From: JBBRQP01 sp038226175
GTDB taxonomy: Bacteria > Cyanobacteriota > Cyanobacteriia > Gloeobacterales > Anthocerotibacteraceae
Direction of reading: 5' to 3'
DNA length: 39,353 nt
NCBI GenBank assembly: GCA_038226175.1
Contig: JBBRQP010000020.1
Coordinates: forward strand, 1-39,353
This document shows positions 32,780 to 39,353 of this stretch, piece by piece. How positions within the stretch are numbered: the first letter of the stretch is position 1; each line of letters starts with the position of its first letter. The notes below the pieces were generated by a model, which saw only the letters and a list, made by a program, of their open reading frames with translations, was not told where the DNA came from and searched no databases. Both the position numbers and the translations under genes were made by a program.

Positions 32780-33586
32780 TTATCTTAGCGTGTCTACTTG
32801 AGTAATCGCCTGCCACAGGCTGCGAGCTTGCCAGAGAGCTTCTACATTGTGGGTACGCAAGTAACTTACCCCCTGTTGCATGGCCCAGATTTCTGTAGTC
32901 AAGGTTCCAATCGTCCGTTCGTGGACTGGTTTGTTGAGTAAAGTCCCAATAAATGACTTGCGCGACATCGATAGATAAAGTGGCTGATCCAAGGTGTGCA
33001 GCTGGTTAAGATGTTTTAAGACCCACAGACTAGGTTCAGGGTTACTACCCAAAAAGAAACCCATGCCCGGATCTAAAATTAGACGTTCTCGTTTGATGCC
33101 GAGCGAATCTAAATGCGTTAGACGATGTTCAAAAAAAGTCAGTAGCTCCGGGATCAATTCACGGTAGGGCTGTACCTGTTGCTGGGCGCGAGGTTGCTGG
33201 TTGCGAGCAAACATAAGCACAATGGGCACTTGGTATTGTGCTAGGAGGCGCGCTGCACGGTCATCACGCAGTGCCGTAATGTCGTTGATCATAGCAACGC
33301 CTAGATCGAGAACTGTGCGCATAACTTCAGGTTTGTAGGTATCGATAGCGAGCTTAATACCGCGCTGGGTAAAATATTTAATTACAGGTGTCAGACGGGC
33401 TAATTCCTCGGCTGCATCTACTTTTTGACCCTTGGGATGAGAAGATTCAGCGCCTAGATCAAGCCAGTCAGCTCCGCTATCGAGCAAGGTTTCTCCGTGG
33501 CGGATGGCTTGATCAGCTGCCAGAAAGTGACCACCATCAGAAAATGAGTCTGTGGTTAGATTGACAATACCGACAATTTGAACCAT
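32780..33586 (-). CDS. folP: dihydropteroate synthase
   Basis: A 268-residue TIM-barrel enzyme joining p-aminobenzoate to the pterin diphosphate in folate synthesis. IVGIVNLTTDSFSDGGHF is the first signature (pABA/phosphate loop), DSGADWLDLGAESSHP the second, and LAIDTYKPEVM, MINDITALRDDRA, LILDPGMGFFLGSNPEPS and LYLSMSRKSFIGTLL complete the active site. The usual GAESTRPG loop reads GAESSHPKG, a modest change at a sulfonamide-contact loop. The C-terminus has the conserved LRTHNVEA. It stands divergent from psb28, with about 100 bp between. Confidence 0.95.
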   Translation of the reverse strand: MVQIVGIVNLTTDSFSDGGHFLAADQAIRHGETLLDSGADWLDLGAESSHPKGQKVDAAEELARLTPVIKYFTQRGIKLAIDTYKPEVMRTVLDLGVAMINDITALRDDRAARLLAQYQVPIVLMFARNQQPRAQQQVQPYRELIPELLTFFEHRLTHLDSLGIKRERLILDPGMGFFLGSNPEPSLWVLKHLNQLHTLDQPLYLSMSRKSFIGTLLNKPVHERTIGTLTTEIWAMQQGVSYLRTHNVEALWQARSLWQAITQVDTLR

Positions 33587-33683
33587 GAAGGTGACCTAGC
33601 GTGGAGCGCGCGGTTTTTTATTTTACCGTGTGATGCAGACGACAGTTCTGTACAATGACGATAACCCGATTCAAGACGCAGTT

Positions 33684-34022
33684 ATGGCGGCCACCATTCA
33701 GTTTGTTCCTGGCATCAATGAAGAAGTTTCCGATATTAAGATCCGAGCCACACGTAACAGCCCACGCAAAACTGCGCTATTCCAATTTACAAATCCTCGT
33801 GCTCGTCAAACTTCCAACACCGTCGAACGGATGCGTATGAGCGATGAAGAAGGTAGTTTTGATGCGACGCAAGTCCAAGCCCGCTTTGTCAATGGTGAAT
33901 TTGCTTCCGTAGAGTGTACCTACGAGATGTTTACAGAAATGGAGTTTGATCGCTTTATGCGCTTTATGGAACGCTACTCCGCCGCCAATGGCTTAGAGTT
34001 TGGTCGCGCTCCTAACCCTTAA
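33684..34022 (+). CDS. psb28: photosystem II assembly protein Psb28
   Basis: A 112-residue protein, the usual Psb28 length, beginning MAATIQFVPGINEEVSDIKI. The body has TALFQFTNPRA, then MRMSDEEGSFDATQVQARFV, then ECTYEMFTEMEFDRFMRFME, which are the Psb28 landmarks; the C-terminus is NGLEFGRA. Psb28 binds PSII assembly intermediates containing CP47, reshaping the acceptor side and protecting the complex during assembly and repair. The frame opens at 33630 with GTG-ATG, but ATG at 33684 yields the family start. The residues after the first strand (RATRNSPRKTA) differ from the more usual RSRDG-type segment. The stop overlaps the next gene's ATG by one base (TAATG). Confidence 0.9.
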   Translation: MAATIQFVPGINEEVSDIKIRATRNSPRKTALFQFTNPRARQTSNTVERMRMSDEEGSFDATQVQARFVNGEFASVECTYEMFTEMEFDRFMRFMERYSAANGLEFGRAPNP

Positions 34023-35740
34023 TGGATATCTATCAAGGTTCTGCTGGCAAAACAGCCTATTTACAAACCCTCTGGCACCAACACTCCCATCCCGAACAGG
34101 TCTTGGTCTGGGTCGAGAGTTGGCAAGCGGTGAACCATTGGCAAACCTGGCACCGTCAACAGGCTCCGGATCGGGTTTTAGTTATCGGAACTTTACGAGC
34201 TTGGCCGCGCCGTTGGGTACAAACCTACTGGCAGCATTTACAGCAAGCGCGGGCTGGTTTGACACAAAAGCTAGAACCTGATTTACCTTCGGTACTCGGG
34301 GCGCAATGGTGGATGGATCGCGTCCTCAATCAATTTCCGACAACCGTACAAAAATTTGAGGAAGCGGGCTGGTCACGACGGCGGCTAGCCTGCCAGTTGG
34401 TGCAATGGGGTATTACTTGGGCTGAAGGTGACCCGGTCTTACCTTGGCTTAGTATGCCTTTGGCTGAGGAAATCGAAGGTCTACTGATTGCCTACCGAGA
34501 AGCCTCTTGGCAAGCAGGAATTCTGGATTATGGACAACAACTGCAGGTACTCAAGACGTATCTGCTCACTGACACCACGTGGCTGGCGGGTCTAGCCCAA
34601 AAGTTTCCCACTTGGCTATGTGATGACCTCCAAGAATGGCCACCGACAGTTTTGACTGTACTCGAAGCCTTCACTTCACGCGTTACCCTGAACGCAACCT
34701 ATAATCCTCATCTAGCGTACAGCCCGTCTTTACAAATTCAGATACAAACCCAGCACCGTCTTCAAGCCTATCTAGATGAACCCATTACGCTTCTTACTGA
34801 GTCCCTAGACCAGTTGACACAAGTCTTACCGCCGGGAACCCGCCGACTTAGGGTCGCAACCCAGGCATTGCTTTGGCCTCAGAGTATCCAAGAAATTGAG
34901 CAAATTGTACCTCAGCTGAGTGCGGGGGTTGTTCCTGCCGACATCGTTTTACTGATTCCACGCGCTGACCCTGTGATTTATGCTCAGCTACACCATTATT
35001 TTGCCTTGGCAAATTTAAAATTCAACTGGTTTTTTCCGGAGCAAGATTTAGCCGCCAGCCCTCCTGGGCAATGGCTGAAGACCGTATTAAAGTGGTTGGA
35101 TAGCACGACCTGGGGTTTGCCTACTATTTATGAAACAACCCATCTACTTGAGTTTGGCTTTGGTCTGAGTAGCGGGCAAGCTCTCAAGTGGGCGCGGCAA
35201 ATGCATCAACCCTTTGGGGAGGCAGAGACGGCTCCGCTAGTCTGTCAAAAATTTGTGGTCTGGCTTGAACAAGCACGCTCATTGGGAGCATCAAAGTGTT
35301 GGACTAGTATTTTTGAGGACTTGCTGCTTAAAACTGTAGCAAATCCGGCGGATCTGGCTCGGTTAGCCCAACTTGATAACTTGGGCCAGCAGTTGTTGCG
35401 CTTGGGAACTTTTTCTGATGTGCGATTATTGTGGGAAGTAGAAGTGTTGCCTCGCTGGGAATTACCCCTTGACCCTTCGGCGATCACGGTGACCAGTCCT
35501 AGTCGTTGGGTAGCATCGCGCCGCTCAAGTCAGTATCAGATTTGGTTGGATATCAATGCCGAGGCTTGGAATTTTAGTAGTGCAACCAATAACCTACGTG
35601 CCAATCCACTTTTGGCCTATGCTTACACTTGTTTACAGCGCAATCGTAGCGGGGTGAGCCTGATCGCCAGCTGTGTAGACCGTGAAGGCCAACCTCAAAC
35701 TAGCTTACTTAGCCCCTGGCTAGCAGGACTGATAGGATAA
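34022..35740 (+). CDS. AddB/UvrD-like helicase-fold protein, cyanobacterial type
   Basis: A 572-residue protein. It opens MDIYQGSAGKTAYLQTLW, with GSAGKT (residues 6-11) as a shortened Walker A like that at the AddB N-terminus. Later parts match the inactivated helicase folds of AddB/RexB-type proteins and cyanobacterial 'recombinase' relatives: LCDDLQEWPP in the place of a Walker B, IQEIEQIVPQLSAGVVPADIV followed by LLIPRADPVIYAQL in the second RecA-like domain, and a final YQIWLDINAEAWNF and LLSPWLAGLIG. No nuclease motif is present. It may bind DNA in recombination repair, but the ATPase may be inactive. It overlaps psb28 by one base and is followed by panD after 4 nt, so it is expressed with both. 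Confidence 0.6.
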   Translation: MDIYQGSAGKTAYLQTLWHQHSHPEQVLVWVESWQAVNHWQTWHRQQAPDRVLVIGTLRAWPRRWVQTYWQHLQQARAGLTQKLEPDLPSVLGAQWWMDRVLNQFPTTVQKFEEAGWSRRRLACQLVQWGITWAEGDPVLPWLSMPLAEEIEGLLIAYREASWQAGILDYGQQLQVLKTYLLTDTTWLAGLAQKFPTWLCDDLQEWPPTVLTVLEAFTSRVTLNATYNPHLAYSPSLQIQIQTQHRLQAYLDEPITLLTESLDQLTQVLPPGTRRLRVATQALLWPQSIQEIEQIVPQLSAGVVPADIVLLIPRADPVIYAQLHHYFALANLKFNWFFPEQDLAASPPGQWLKTVLKWLDSTTWGLPTIYETTHLLEFGFGLSSGQALKWARQMHQPFGEAETAPLVCQKFVVWLEQARSLGASKCWTSIFEDLLLKTVANPADLARLAQLDNLGQQLLRLGTFSDVRLLWEVEVLPRWELPLDPSAITVTSPSRWVASRRSSQYQIWLDINAEAWNFSSATNNLRANPLLAYAYTCLQRNRSGVSLIASCVDREGQPQTSLLSPWLAGLIG

Positions 35741-35744
35741 GAAG

Positions 35745-36158
35745 ATGTTAAGAACCTTCTTGATTGGAAAGATCCATCGCGCCACTGTTACGGGAGCAAA
35801 CCCGGACTATATCGGTAGTATTACTATTGATCCGGTTTTGATGCAGGCGGCAGGTTTTGCCATTCATGAACAGATTCATGTGGTCAATGTAACCAACAGT
35901 CATAGATTTGTGACCTACGCTATCGCTGGCACTCCTGACTCTGGTGTAGTAATCCTTAATGGCGGTGCCGCCCACCTCGCTCAACTGGGCGACAAAGTAA
36001 TTCTTATCGCCTATGGTCTGTTCACTACAACAGAACTGAATGAGCATCAGCCCAAAGTAGTATTCGTAGACCAGTACAATCGCCAGATTGTACCATCAGA
36101 ACTTATTCCGACCGATCAGTTAGACCAAGTGCCGTTTATTGAGCAGTTGTTCTTCTAG
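35745..36158 (+). CDS. panD: aspartate 1-decarboxylase
   Basis: A 137-residue pyruvoyl enzyme making beta-alanine from aspartate for pantothenate and CoA. The self-cleavage site is exactly placed: G24-S25 in YIGSITID, where Ser25 becomes the pyruvoyl group. The supporting residues Lys9, His11, Arg54, Thr57 and Tyr58 (SHRFVTYAI) are also present, as are EQIHVVNVTN and VILNGGAAHLAQLGDKVILI. It lies 4 nt behind the AddB-like gene. The last 39 bp overlap the convergent coiled-coil gene. Confidence 0.96.
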   Translation: MLRTFLIGKIHRATVTGANPDYIGSITIDPVLMQAAGFAIHEQIHVVNVTNSHRFVTYAIAGTPDSGVVILNGGAAHLAQLGDKVILIAYGLFTTTELNEHQPKVVFVDQYNRQIVPSELIPTDQLDQVPFIEQLFF

Positions 36159-36461
36159 CGCTGCAATGCGGTTGTAAGCAGCGGTTAATTGAGCTGTAAG
36201 CCTTTGGATTTGAGCATCCGGGGAAAGTGCAGAATTTGCTGATCCGGCTTGATACATAATGGCTTCATCTTCTTCGAGAATATCGCGCGCGATAAAATGC
36301 AGTGCTTCACCAAACGTAGATGTACGTGTTTTTTTACTAGTGAGCTGTTCTTGAATAGCTGAGGTTAAGCGGTCGGGAAGACTGTCTAAAGCATGTTGTA
36401 GAGTGTCCAACTTGCCTTGGAGGTAATTCATATCTTGCTCGTTAGCGTTTGAGGACAGCAT
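36120..36461 (-). CDS. hypothetical coiled-coil protein
   Basis: A 113-residue hydrophilic protein of unknown family. Residues about 14-50 (QGKLDTLQHALDSLPDRLTS) and 84-108 (IQRLTAQLTAAYNRIAALEE) show heptad-like hydrophobic spacing and should form coiled coils; the centre has GEALHFIARDILEEDEAIMY. It has no signal peptide or Cys. AGGA upstream of the ATG supports the start. It overlaps panD by 39 bp tail to tail, which is unusual. An AT-rich region (36462-36660) with the divergent desaturase lies upstream. I do not recognise a function. Confidence 0.55.
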   Translation of the reverse strand: MLSSNANEQDMNYLQGKLDTLQHALDSLPDRLTSAIQEQLTSKKTRTSTFGEALHFIARDILEEDEAIMYQAGSANSALSPDAQIQRLTAQLTAAYNRIAALEEQLLNKRHLV

Positions 36462-36660
36462 GGCTTTAATTTCCTATCACACTGTTATACTAGATAACAA
36501 AATCTATGCCTTGAGGTTATTGCGGAATTTCTTAAGGTGAAATTATTTTTAAAGTCACATACAGTTTTGTTCGTTAAATACGCACGTTATTACACAAGAT
36601 CTTACGTTCTGTTAAGCACAAGCCATGTCAGAATAGAAGAACGGCGATTCTGAGTTGTCA

Positions 36661-37497
36661 ATGCTCCTGCAAACTAAGCGCACTCTGTCTTACAAAGCGA
36701 TTTTCTTTTTCGTTTTTGTACACGGGATGGCTCTTTTAGCTCCCTTTTTCTTTAATTGGCAAGCATTCGGCCTGATGATATTCTTGCATTGGTTGCTGGG
36801 ATCGGTAGGTGTCACTTTGTGCTATCACCGTCTTTTGGCGCACCGCAGCTTTGTGGTACCCAAATGGCTAGAACGGGTGTTGGCTTTTATCGGAGCCTTG
36901 AATATTCAAGGTGGCCCGGTGTTTTGGGTCGCCCGTCACCGCCGCCATCATGCCCATCCTGATACTGATGATGACCCACATTCCTCAAAACGGGGCTTTT
37001 GGTGGTCACATATGGAATGGGTGCTGTGGGATTTTGAAGAATTCGATGCCTTTGAGCAATACAAAAAATTTGCTCCAGATTTAGCCCGTGACCCTTTTTA
37101 TGTGTTCCTAGACCGTTATTTTGTCCTCTTACAGATTCCCTTGGGCTTAGTTCTATTTGCCTTGGGCGGTTGGCCTTTTGTGATTTGGGGTATTTTTGTC
37201 CGGCTGGTGGTGGTTTATCACACGACCTGGTTTGTCAATTCAGCAACCCATTTCTGGGGCTACCGCAACTTTGACACCAAAGATGATGCGCGTAATCTCT
37301 GGTGGGTCGCACTGCTGACCTACGGTGAGGGCTGGCACAACAACCACCATGCTAATCCTCGGGCTGCGCGCTCTGGTTTGCTGTGGTGGGAGATTGACCC
37401 GACCTATTGGCTGATTCTGTTACTCAAGCAGTTAGGTCTGGCTAGTTCGTTGCGCCCTCATGCTATGCCAACCAAAACCCTCTCTCCCAACCCCTAA
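36661..37497 (+). CDS. desC: acyl-lipid/acyl-CoA delta-9 fatty acid desaturase
   Basis: A 278-residue membrane di-iron desaturase with four transmembrane segments. The three His boxes are complete: HRLLAHR (HxxxxH), HRRHHAHPDTDDDPHS (HxxHH) and HNNHHANPRAARSG (HxxHH). LCYHRLLAHRSF, WVARHRRHHAHPD and GEGWHNNHH are the DesC signatures. It places the first double bond at C9 of membrane lipid acyl chains, keeping thylakoid and plasma membranes fluid. ATG at 36661 follows an in-frame TTG at 36655 that could also start it. The 200 bp upstream is AT-rich and shared with the divergent coiled-coil gene; cold regulation is common for desaturases but no element was recognised. Confidence 0.93.
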   Translation: MLLQTKRTLSYKAIFFFVFVHGMALLAPFFFNWQAFGLMIFLHWLLGSVGVTLCYHRLLAHRSFVVPKWLERVLAFIGALNIQGGPVFWVARHRRHHAHPDTDDDPHSSKRGFWWSHMEWVLWDFEEFDAFEQYKKFAPDLARDPFYVFLDRYFVLLQIPLGLVLFALGGWPFVIWGIFVRLVVVYHTTWFVNSATHFWGYRNFDTKDDARNLWWVALLTYGEGWHNNHHANPRAARSGLLWWEIDPTYWLILLLKQLGLASSLRPHAMPTKTLSPNP

Positions 37498-37506
37498 ATT
37501 GATCCG

Positions 37507-37559
37507 CTCTCACCTTCGCTAGACAGCCATTGTTTAGCGAGGGTTAGCTTATAAGAGAG
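37507..37559. other. nested hairpin between desC and the NHL gene
   Basis: CTCTC (37507-37511) pairs with GAGAG (37555-37559), and inside it CCTTCGCTA (37513-37521) pairs with TAGCGAGGG (37535-37543) with one G-T mismatch. It has no T-run after it. It may end the desC transcript or lie in the leader of the NHL gene, whose start is 22 nt further. Confidence 0.4.
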
Positions 37560-37580
37560 TCGTTGGGGTGGGGTCATCTA

Positions 37581-38618
37581 GTGGATAGATTGCGCTCAAT
37601 TTTACAAAGTTTACTGTTGACAATCGGGGCAGTCTTACTGGTCATCAATTTAGTAACTATCAGCTTTAATAAATTATTGGCAGGTGAAGAGGGCGGCTTG
37701 GGGCAGTTCTCTTCACCTGTCGCTTTAGTGAATAGTCCTAATAATCTTTACTTTCTCAATCATGACCAAATGCAGGTCTTAGCTTTAGATAAAGCAGGTA
37801 AACTTCACTTGATCGCAGGTAACGGCAGTCTTAAGTTTAGTGGTGAAGGCGGACTTGCGACCCAAGCCGGCATGTATGTAATTGGTATGACGCGCGATCA
37901 ACAAGGCAATTTGTATTTAGCCGATCACGGCAATCATCGGATTCGGCGGGTGGACACCAAAGGACGTATTATCACCTTGGCTGGGACGGGTAAACCGGGC
38001 TTTAGCGGTGATGGGGGAGCGGCGCTCCAAGCACAGCTTAATAATCCTGTGAGTCTAGCCGTTAATACTCGGGGCGAATTATTTATCAGTGACTACGCTA
38101 ATCACCGGATTCGCAAAATTGATGCGAGCGGCAAAATCAGTACACTCGCTGGAACCGGAAAACCTGGTTTTAGTGCCGATGGCACCTTAGCAACCCAGGC
38201 TCAAATCAACTCACCTTGGGGTATTGCCCTTGATTGTAGCGGGAGGGTCATTTATACCGACCTTGGCTCGGCTAGTGTCAAGCGCCTTGATCAGGGCAAA
38301 ATCACAACCCTAATTAAAAACCTCGGTCGTCCGACAGGTCTGGCTGTCGCTTGCGCACCCACTGAGACTATTTATGTCAGCGATACGAATACTCAGAAAA
38401 TTTATAGCCTGAGCCAAGGAGTACAGAGGGTTATTGCCGGCGCTTCTCCCCAAAACCAAGGCGATAGTGGCCCGGCGCTGTCCGCCCAATTTAGCTCGCC
38501 CTATGGTTTGGCGATCGATGGGCAAGGCCAACTTCTGATTGCTGATACCAACAATAACCGTCTGCGCTTGATTGATCGCAATGGCAGGATTACGACCTTA
38601 CTCACAACCGAGCCTTAG
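37581..38618 (+). CDS. NHL-repeat beta-propeller protein, membrane-anchored
   Basis: A protein of about 345 residues. An N-terminal hydrophobic segment (SILQSLLLTIGAVLLVINLV) anchors or exports it. The rest consists of NHL repeats forming a beta-propeller, each with D-x-x-G-N/E-L-Y/F-I-A/S-D-x-x-N-H-R-I-R: GNLYLADHGNHRIRRVDTKG, GELFISDYANHRIRKIDASG and GQLLIADTNNNRLRLIDRNG. Loops carry the near-identical TLAGTGKPGFSGDGG and TLAGTGKPGFSADGT, showing recent tandem duplication. Such extracytoplasmic propellers bind partners or substrates; some are peptidyl-lyase-like. The function is unknown. GTG at 37581 was chosen over TTG at 37563 because it starts close to the hydrophobic segment and has GGGG 7 nt upstream. 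Confidence 0.82.
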   Translation: MDRLRSILQSLLLTIGAVLLVINLVTISFNKLLAGEEGGLGQFSSPVALVNSPNNLYFLNHDQMQVLALDKAGKLHLIAGNGSLKFSGEGGLATQAGMYVIGMTRDQQGNLYLADHGNHRIRRVDTKGRIITLAGTGKPGFSGDGGAALQAQLNNPVSLAVNTRGELFISDYANHRIRKIDASGKISTLAGTGKPGFSADGTLATQAQINSPWGIALDCSGRVIYTDLGSASVKRLDQGKITTLIKNLGRPTGLAVACAPTETIYVSDTNTQKIYSLSQGVQRVIAGASPQNQGDSGPALSAQFSSPYGLAIDGQGQLLIADTNNNRLRLIDRNGRITTLLTTEP

Positions 38619-38654
38619 AGCTGTAGGGTACAATTGCACAGCATCGGATCGAAT

Positions 38655-39353
38655 ATGGCAGTTAAAGGCAAACATTTTGTGGTAGACGGCGCCCATTATC
38701 CCGGTGTGAGTACGATTTTGCGGCTGACCCAGAGTTACGAAAAAATTCAAGCGCTGGCCCGTTGGCGAGAACGGGTGGGTCAAGACGAAGCTCAACGCAT
38801 TACCCAAGCCGCAACAACGAGAGGCTCACTCCTGCATAAAATCACTGAAACCCACCTTAAAGGCGAAGATGCTGAAGCGGTTTTGGCGGCTGCCTCTCCC
38901 GAAAAACAAGTCCAAGTGAGCCCGCTCTGGGTCAGCGTCCAAACGGTTTTACCCCGCTTAAGTGACCCGTTTTTAGTGGAGTCATTGGTTTGGCATGATA
39001 TCGGGCATTACGCGGGCATTGTTGACTTGGCTTGCACTTGGCAGGAAGAGACAGGCGAGAGTTATCCTGTAGTCCTCGACTGGAAAACTAGTAGCAGACC
39101 GAAGCGTGTCGAATATCTCGAAGACTATATTTTGCAATTGACGGCCTATGGTGCGGCGATCAACCGTTTACACGAAACGCAGATTCGTAAGGGGATTTTG
39201 GTAATCTGCTCACCGGAGGCTGTGCAAACATTTCATCTGGATTTACCTAGTTATTGGTCAGCTTGGATGAAACGACTCCAAATTTTTTGGTATCGTCAAA
39301 CAGAACATCCTTTACGAGCAGAGGCTTTGACAGCTTTAGCTGACCATTACGCC
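38655..39353 (+). CDS. PD-(D/E)XK nuclease family protein, cut by the right edge
   Basis: An open frame of 233 codons from ATG at 38655 to the last base, without stop. It shows the RecB/Cas4/MGME1-type nuclease core in order: ATTRGSLLHKITETH with His61, a Glu in VESLVW, GIVDLACTW with Asp124, VVLDWKTS with Asp142 and Lys144 (the D-x-K pair), and YILQLTAYGAAI with Gln161 and Tyr165. These place two metal ions for DNA cleavage. The N-terminus YPGVSTILRLTQ is typical of the MGME1-like single-strand exonuclease group. The visible part already contains the whole catalytic core. Its stop is not seen. It lies 36 bp behind the NHL gene on the same strand. Confidence 0.82.
   Translation, partial: MAVKGKHFVVDGAHYPGVSTILRLTQSYEKIQALARWRERVGQDEAQRITQAATTRGSLLHKITETHLKGEDAEAVLAAASPEKQVQVSPLWVSVQTVLPRLSDPFLVESLVWHDIGHYAGIVDLACTWQEETGESYPVVLDWKTSSRPKRVEYLEDYILQLTAYGAAINRLHETQIRKGILVICSPEAVQTFHLDLPSYWSAWMKRLQIFWYRQTEHPLRAEALTALADHYA

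Noticed and set aside
36462..36660. Possible cold-shock or RNA-thermometer element before the desaturase
   Set aside because: The region is AT-rich but I could not find a stable structure covering a ribosome site.
1..39353. CRISPR arrays, tRNA or rRNA genes
   Set aside because: No regularly spaced direct repeats, cloverleaf-like TTCRA-containing segments or rRNA-like stretches were recognised in the intergenic regions.

Overview
This window is a cyanobacterial chromosome segment. Psb28, the carboxysome shell protein CcmO, a CmpR-type LysR regulator, an acyl-lipid delta-9 desaturase with three His boxes, a PsbP/CyanoP-like lipoprotein and an Npun_F0494-type protein all point that way. The species cannot be fixed from sequence alone. 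Genes are tightly packed: there are many 1-4 nt start/stop overlaps, and four convergent pairs overlap tail to tail. No rRNA, tRNA or CRISPR array was seen.

Layout. 1-435: start of an IS630-like transposase running off the left edge, next to a small secreted protein that the element may have truncated. 497-4528: terC, divergent from a cmpR-like regulator, then an Npun_F0494-type gene, a small membrane protein, and a SAM riboswitch in front of metK, which starts with TTG. 4525-8566: smc and a VOC protein. 8661-14110: B12-type radical SAM enzyme, a MacA/FtsX-type export pair lacking an ATPase, and an exported amidohydrolase. 14218-16558: operon of a PLP aminotransferase, an L,D-transpeptidase and an Arg-Pro repeat protein. 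16670-19276: an accessory patch with a truncated IS605-type TnpB joined to fetA-fetB, a MITE-like inverted repeat that supplies the fetB stop codon, and a broken MbcA/ParS antitoxin. 19451-24013: thioredoxin-like protein, rsmG, bolA, an aspartoacylase-like gene, rplM-rpsI-rpmE and ccmO. 24005-27421: tig-clpP-clpX protein-quality operon. 27422-28386: non-coding stretch plus a decayed secreted-protein gene. 28387-33586: TonB-dependent receptor, PsbP-like lipoprotein with an inserted PDZ domain, queD, rimM, a PC4-like ssDNA-binding protein and folP. 33684-36158: psb28, an AddB-like helicase-fold protein and panD in one tight operon. 36120-39353: coiled-coil hypothetical, delta-9 desaturase, NHL-repeat protein and the start of a PD-(D/E)XK nuclease running off the right edge.

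Most of the window is housekeeping: translation, proteolysis, chromosome organisation, folate, SAM and pantothenate metabolism. The less ordinary items are the PsbP-PDZ architecture, the mobile-DNA remodelling around fetAB, the SAM-class riboswitch, the AddB-like protein between psb28 and panD, and several recent pseudogenes. I see no clear new defence or biosynthetic system. The PsbP-PDZ lipoprotein beside the TonB receptor and the AddB-like/nuclease pair are the best candidates for something undescribed.
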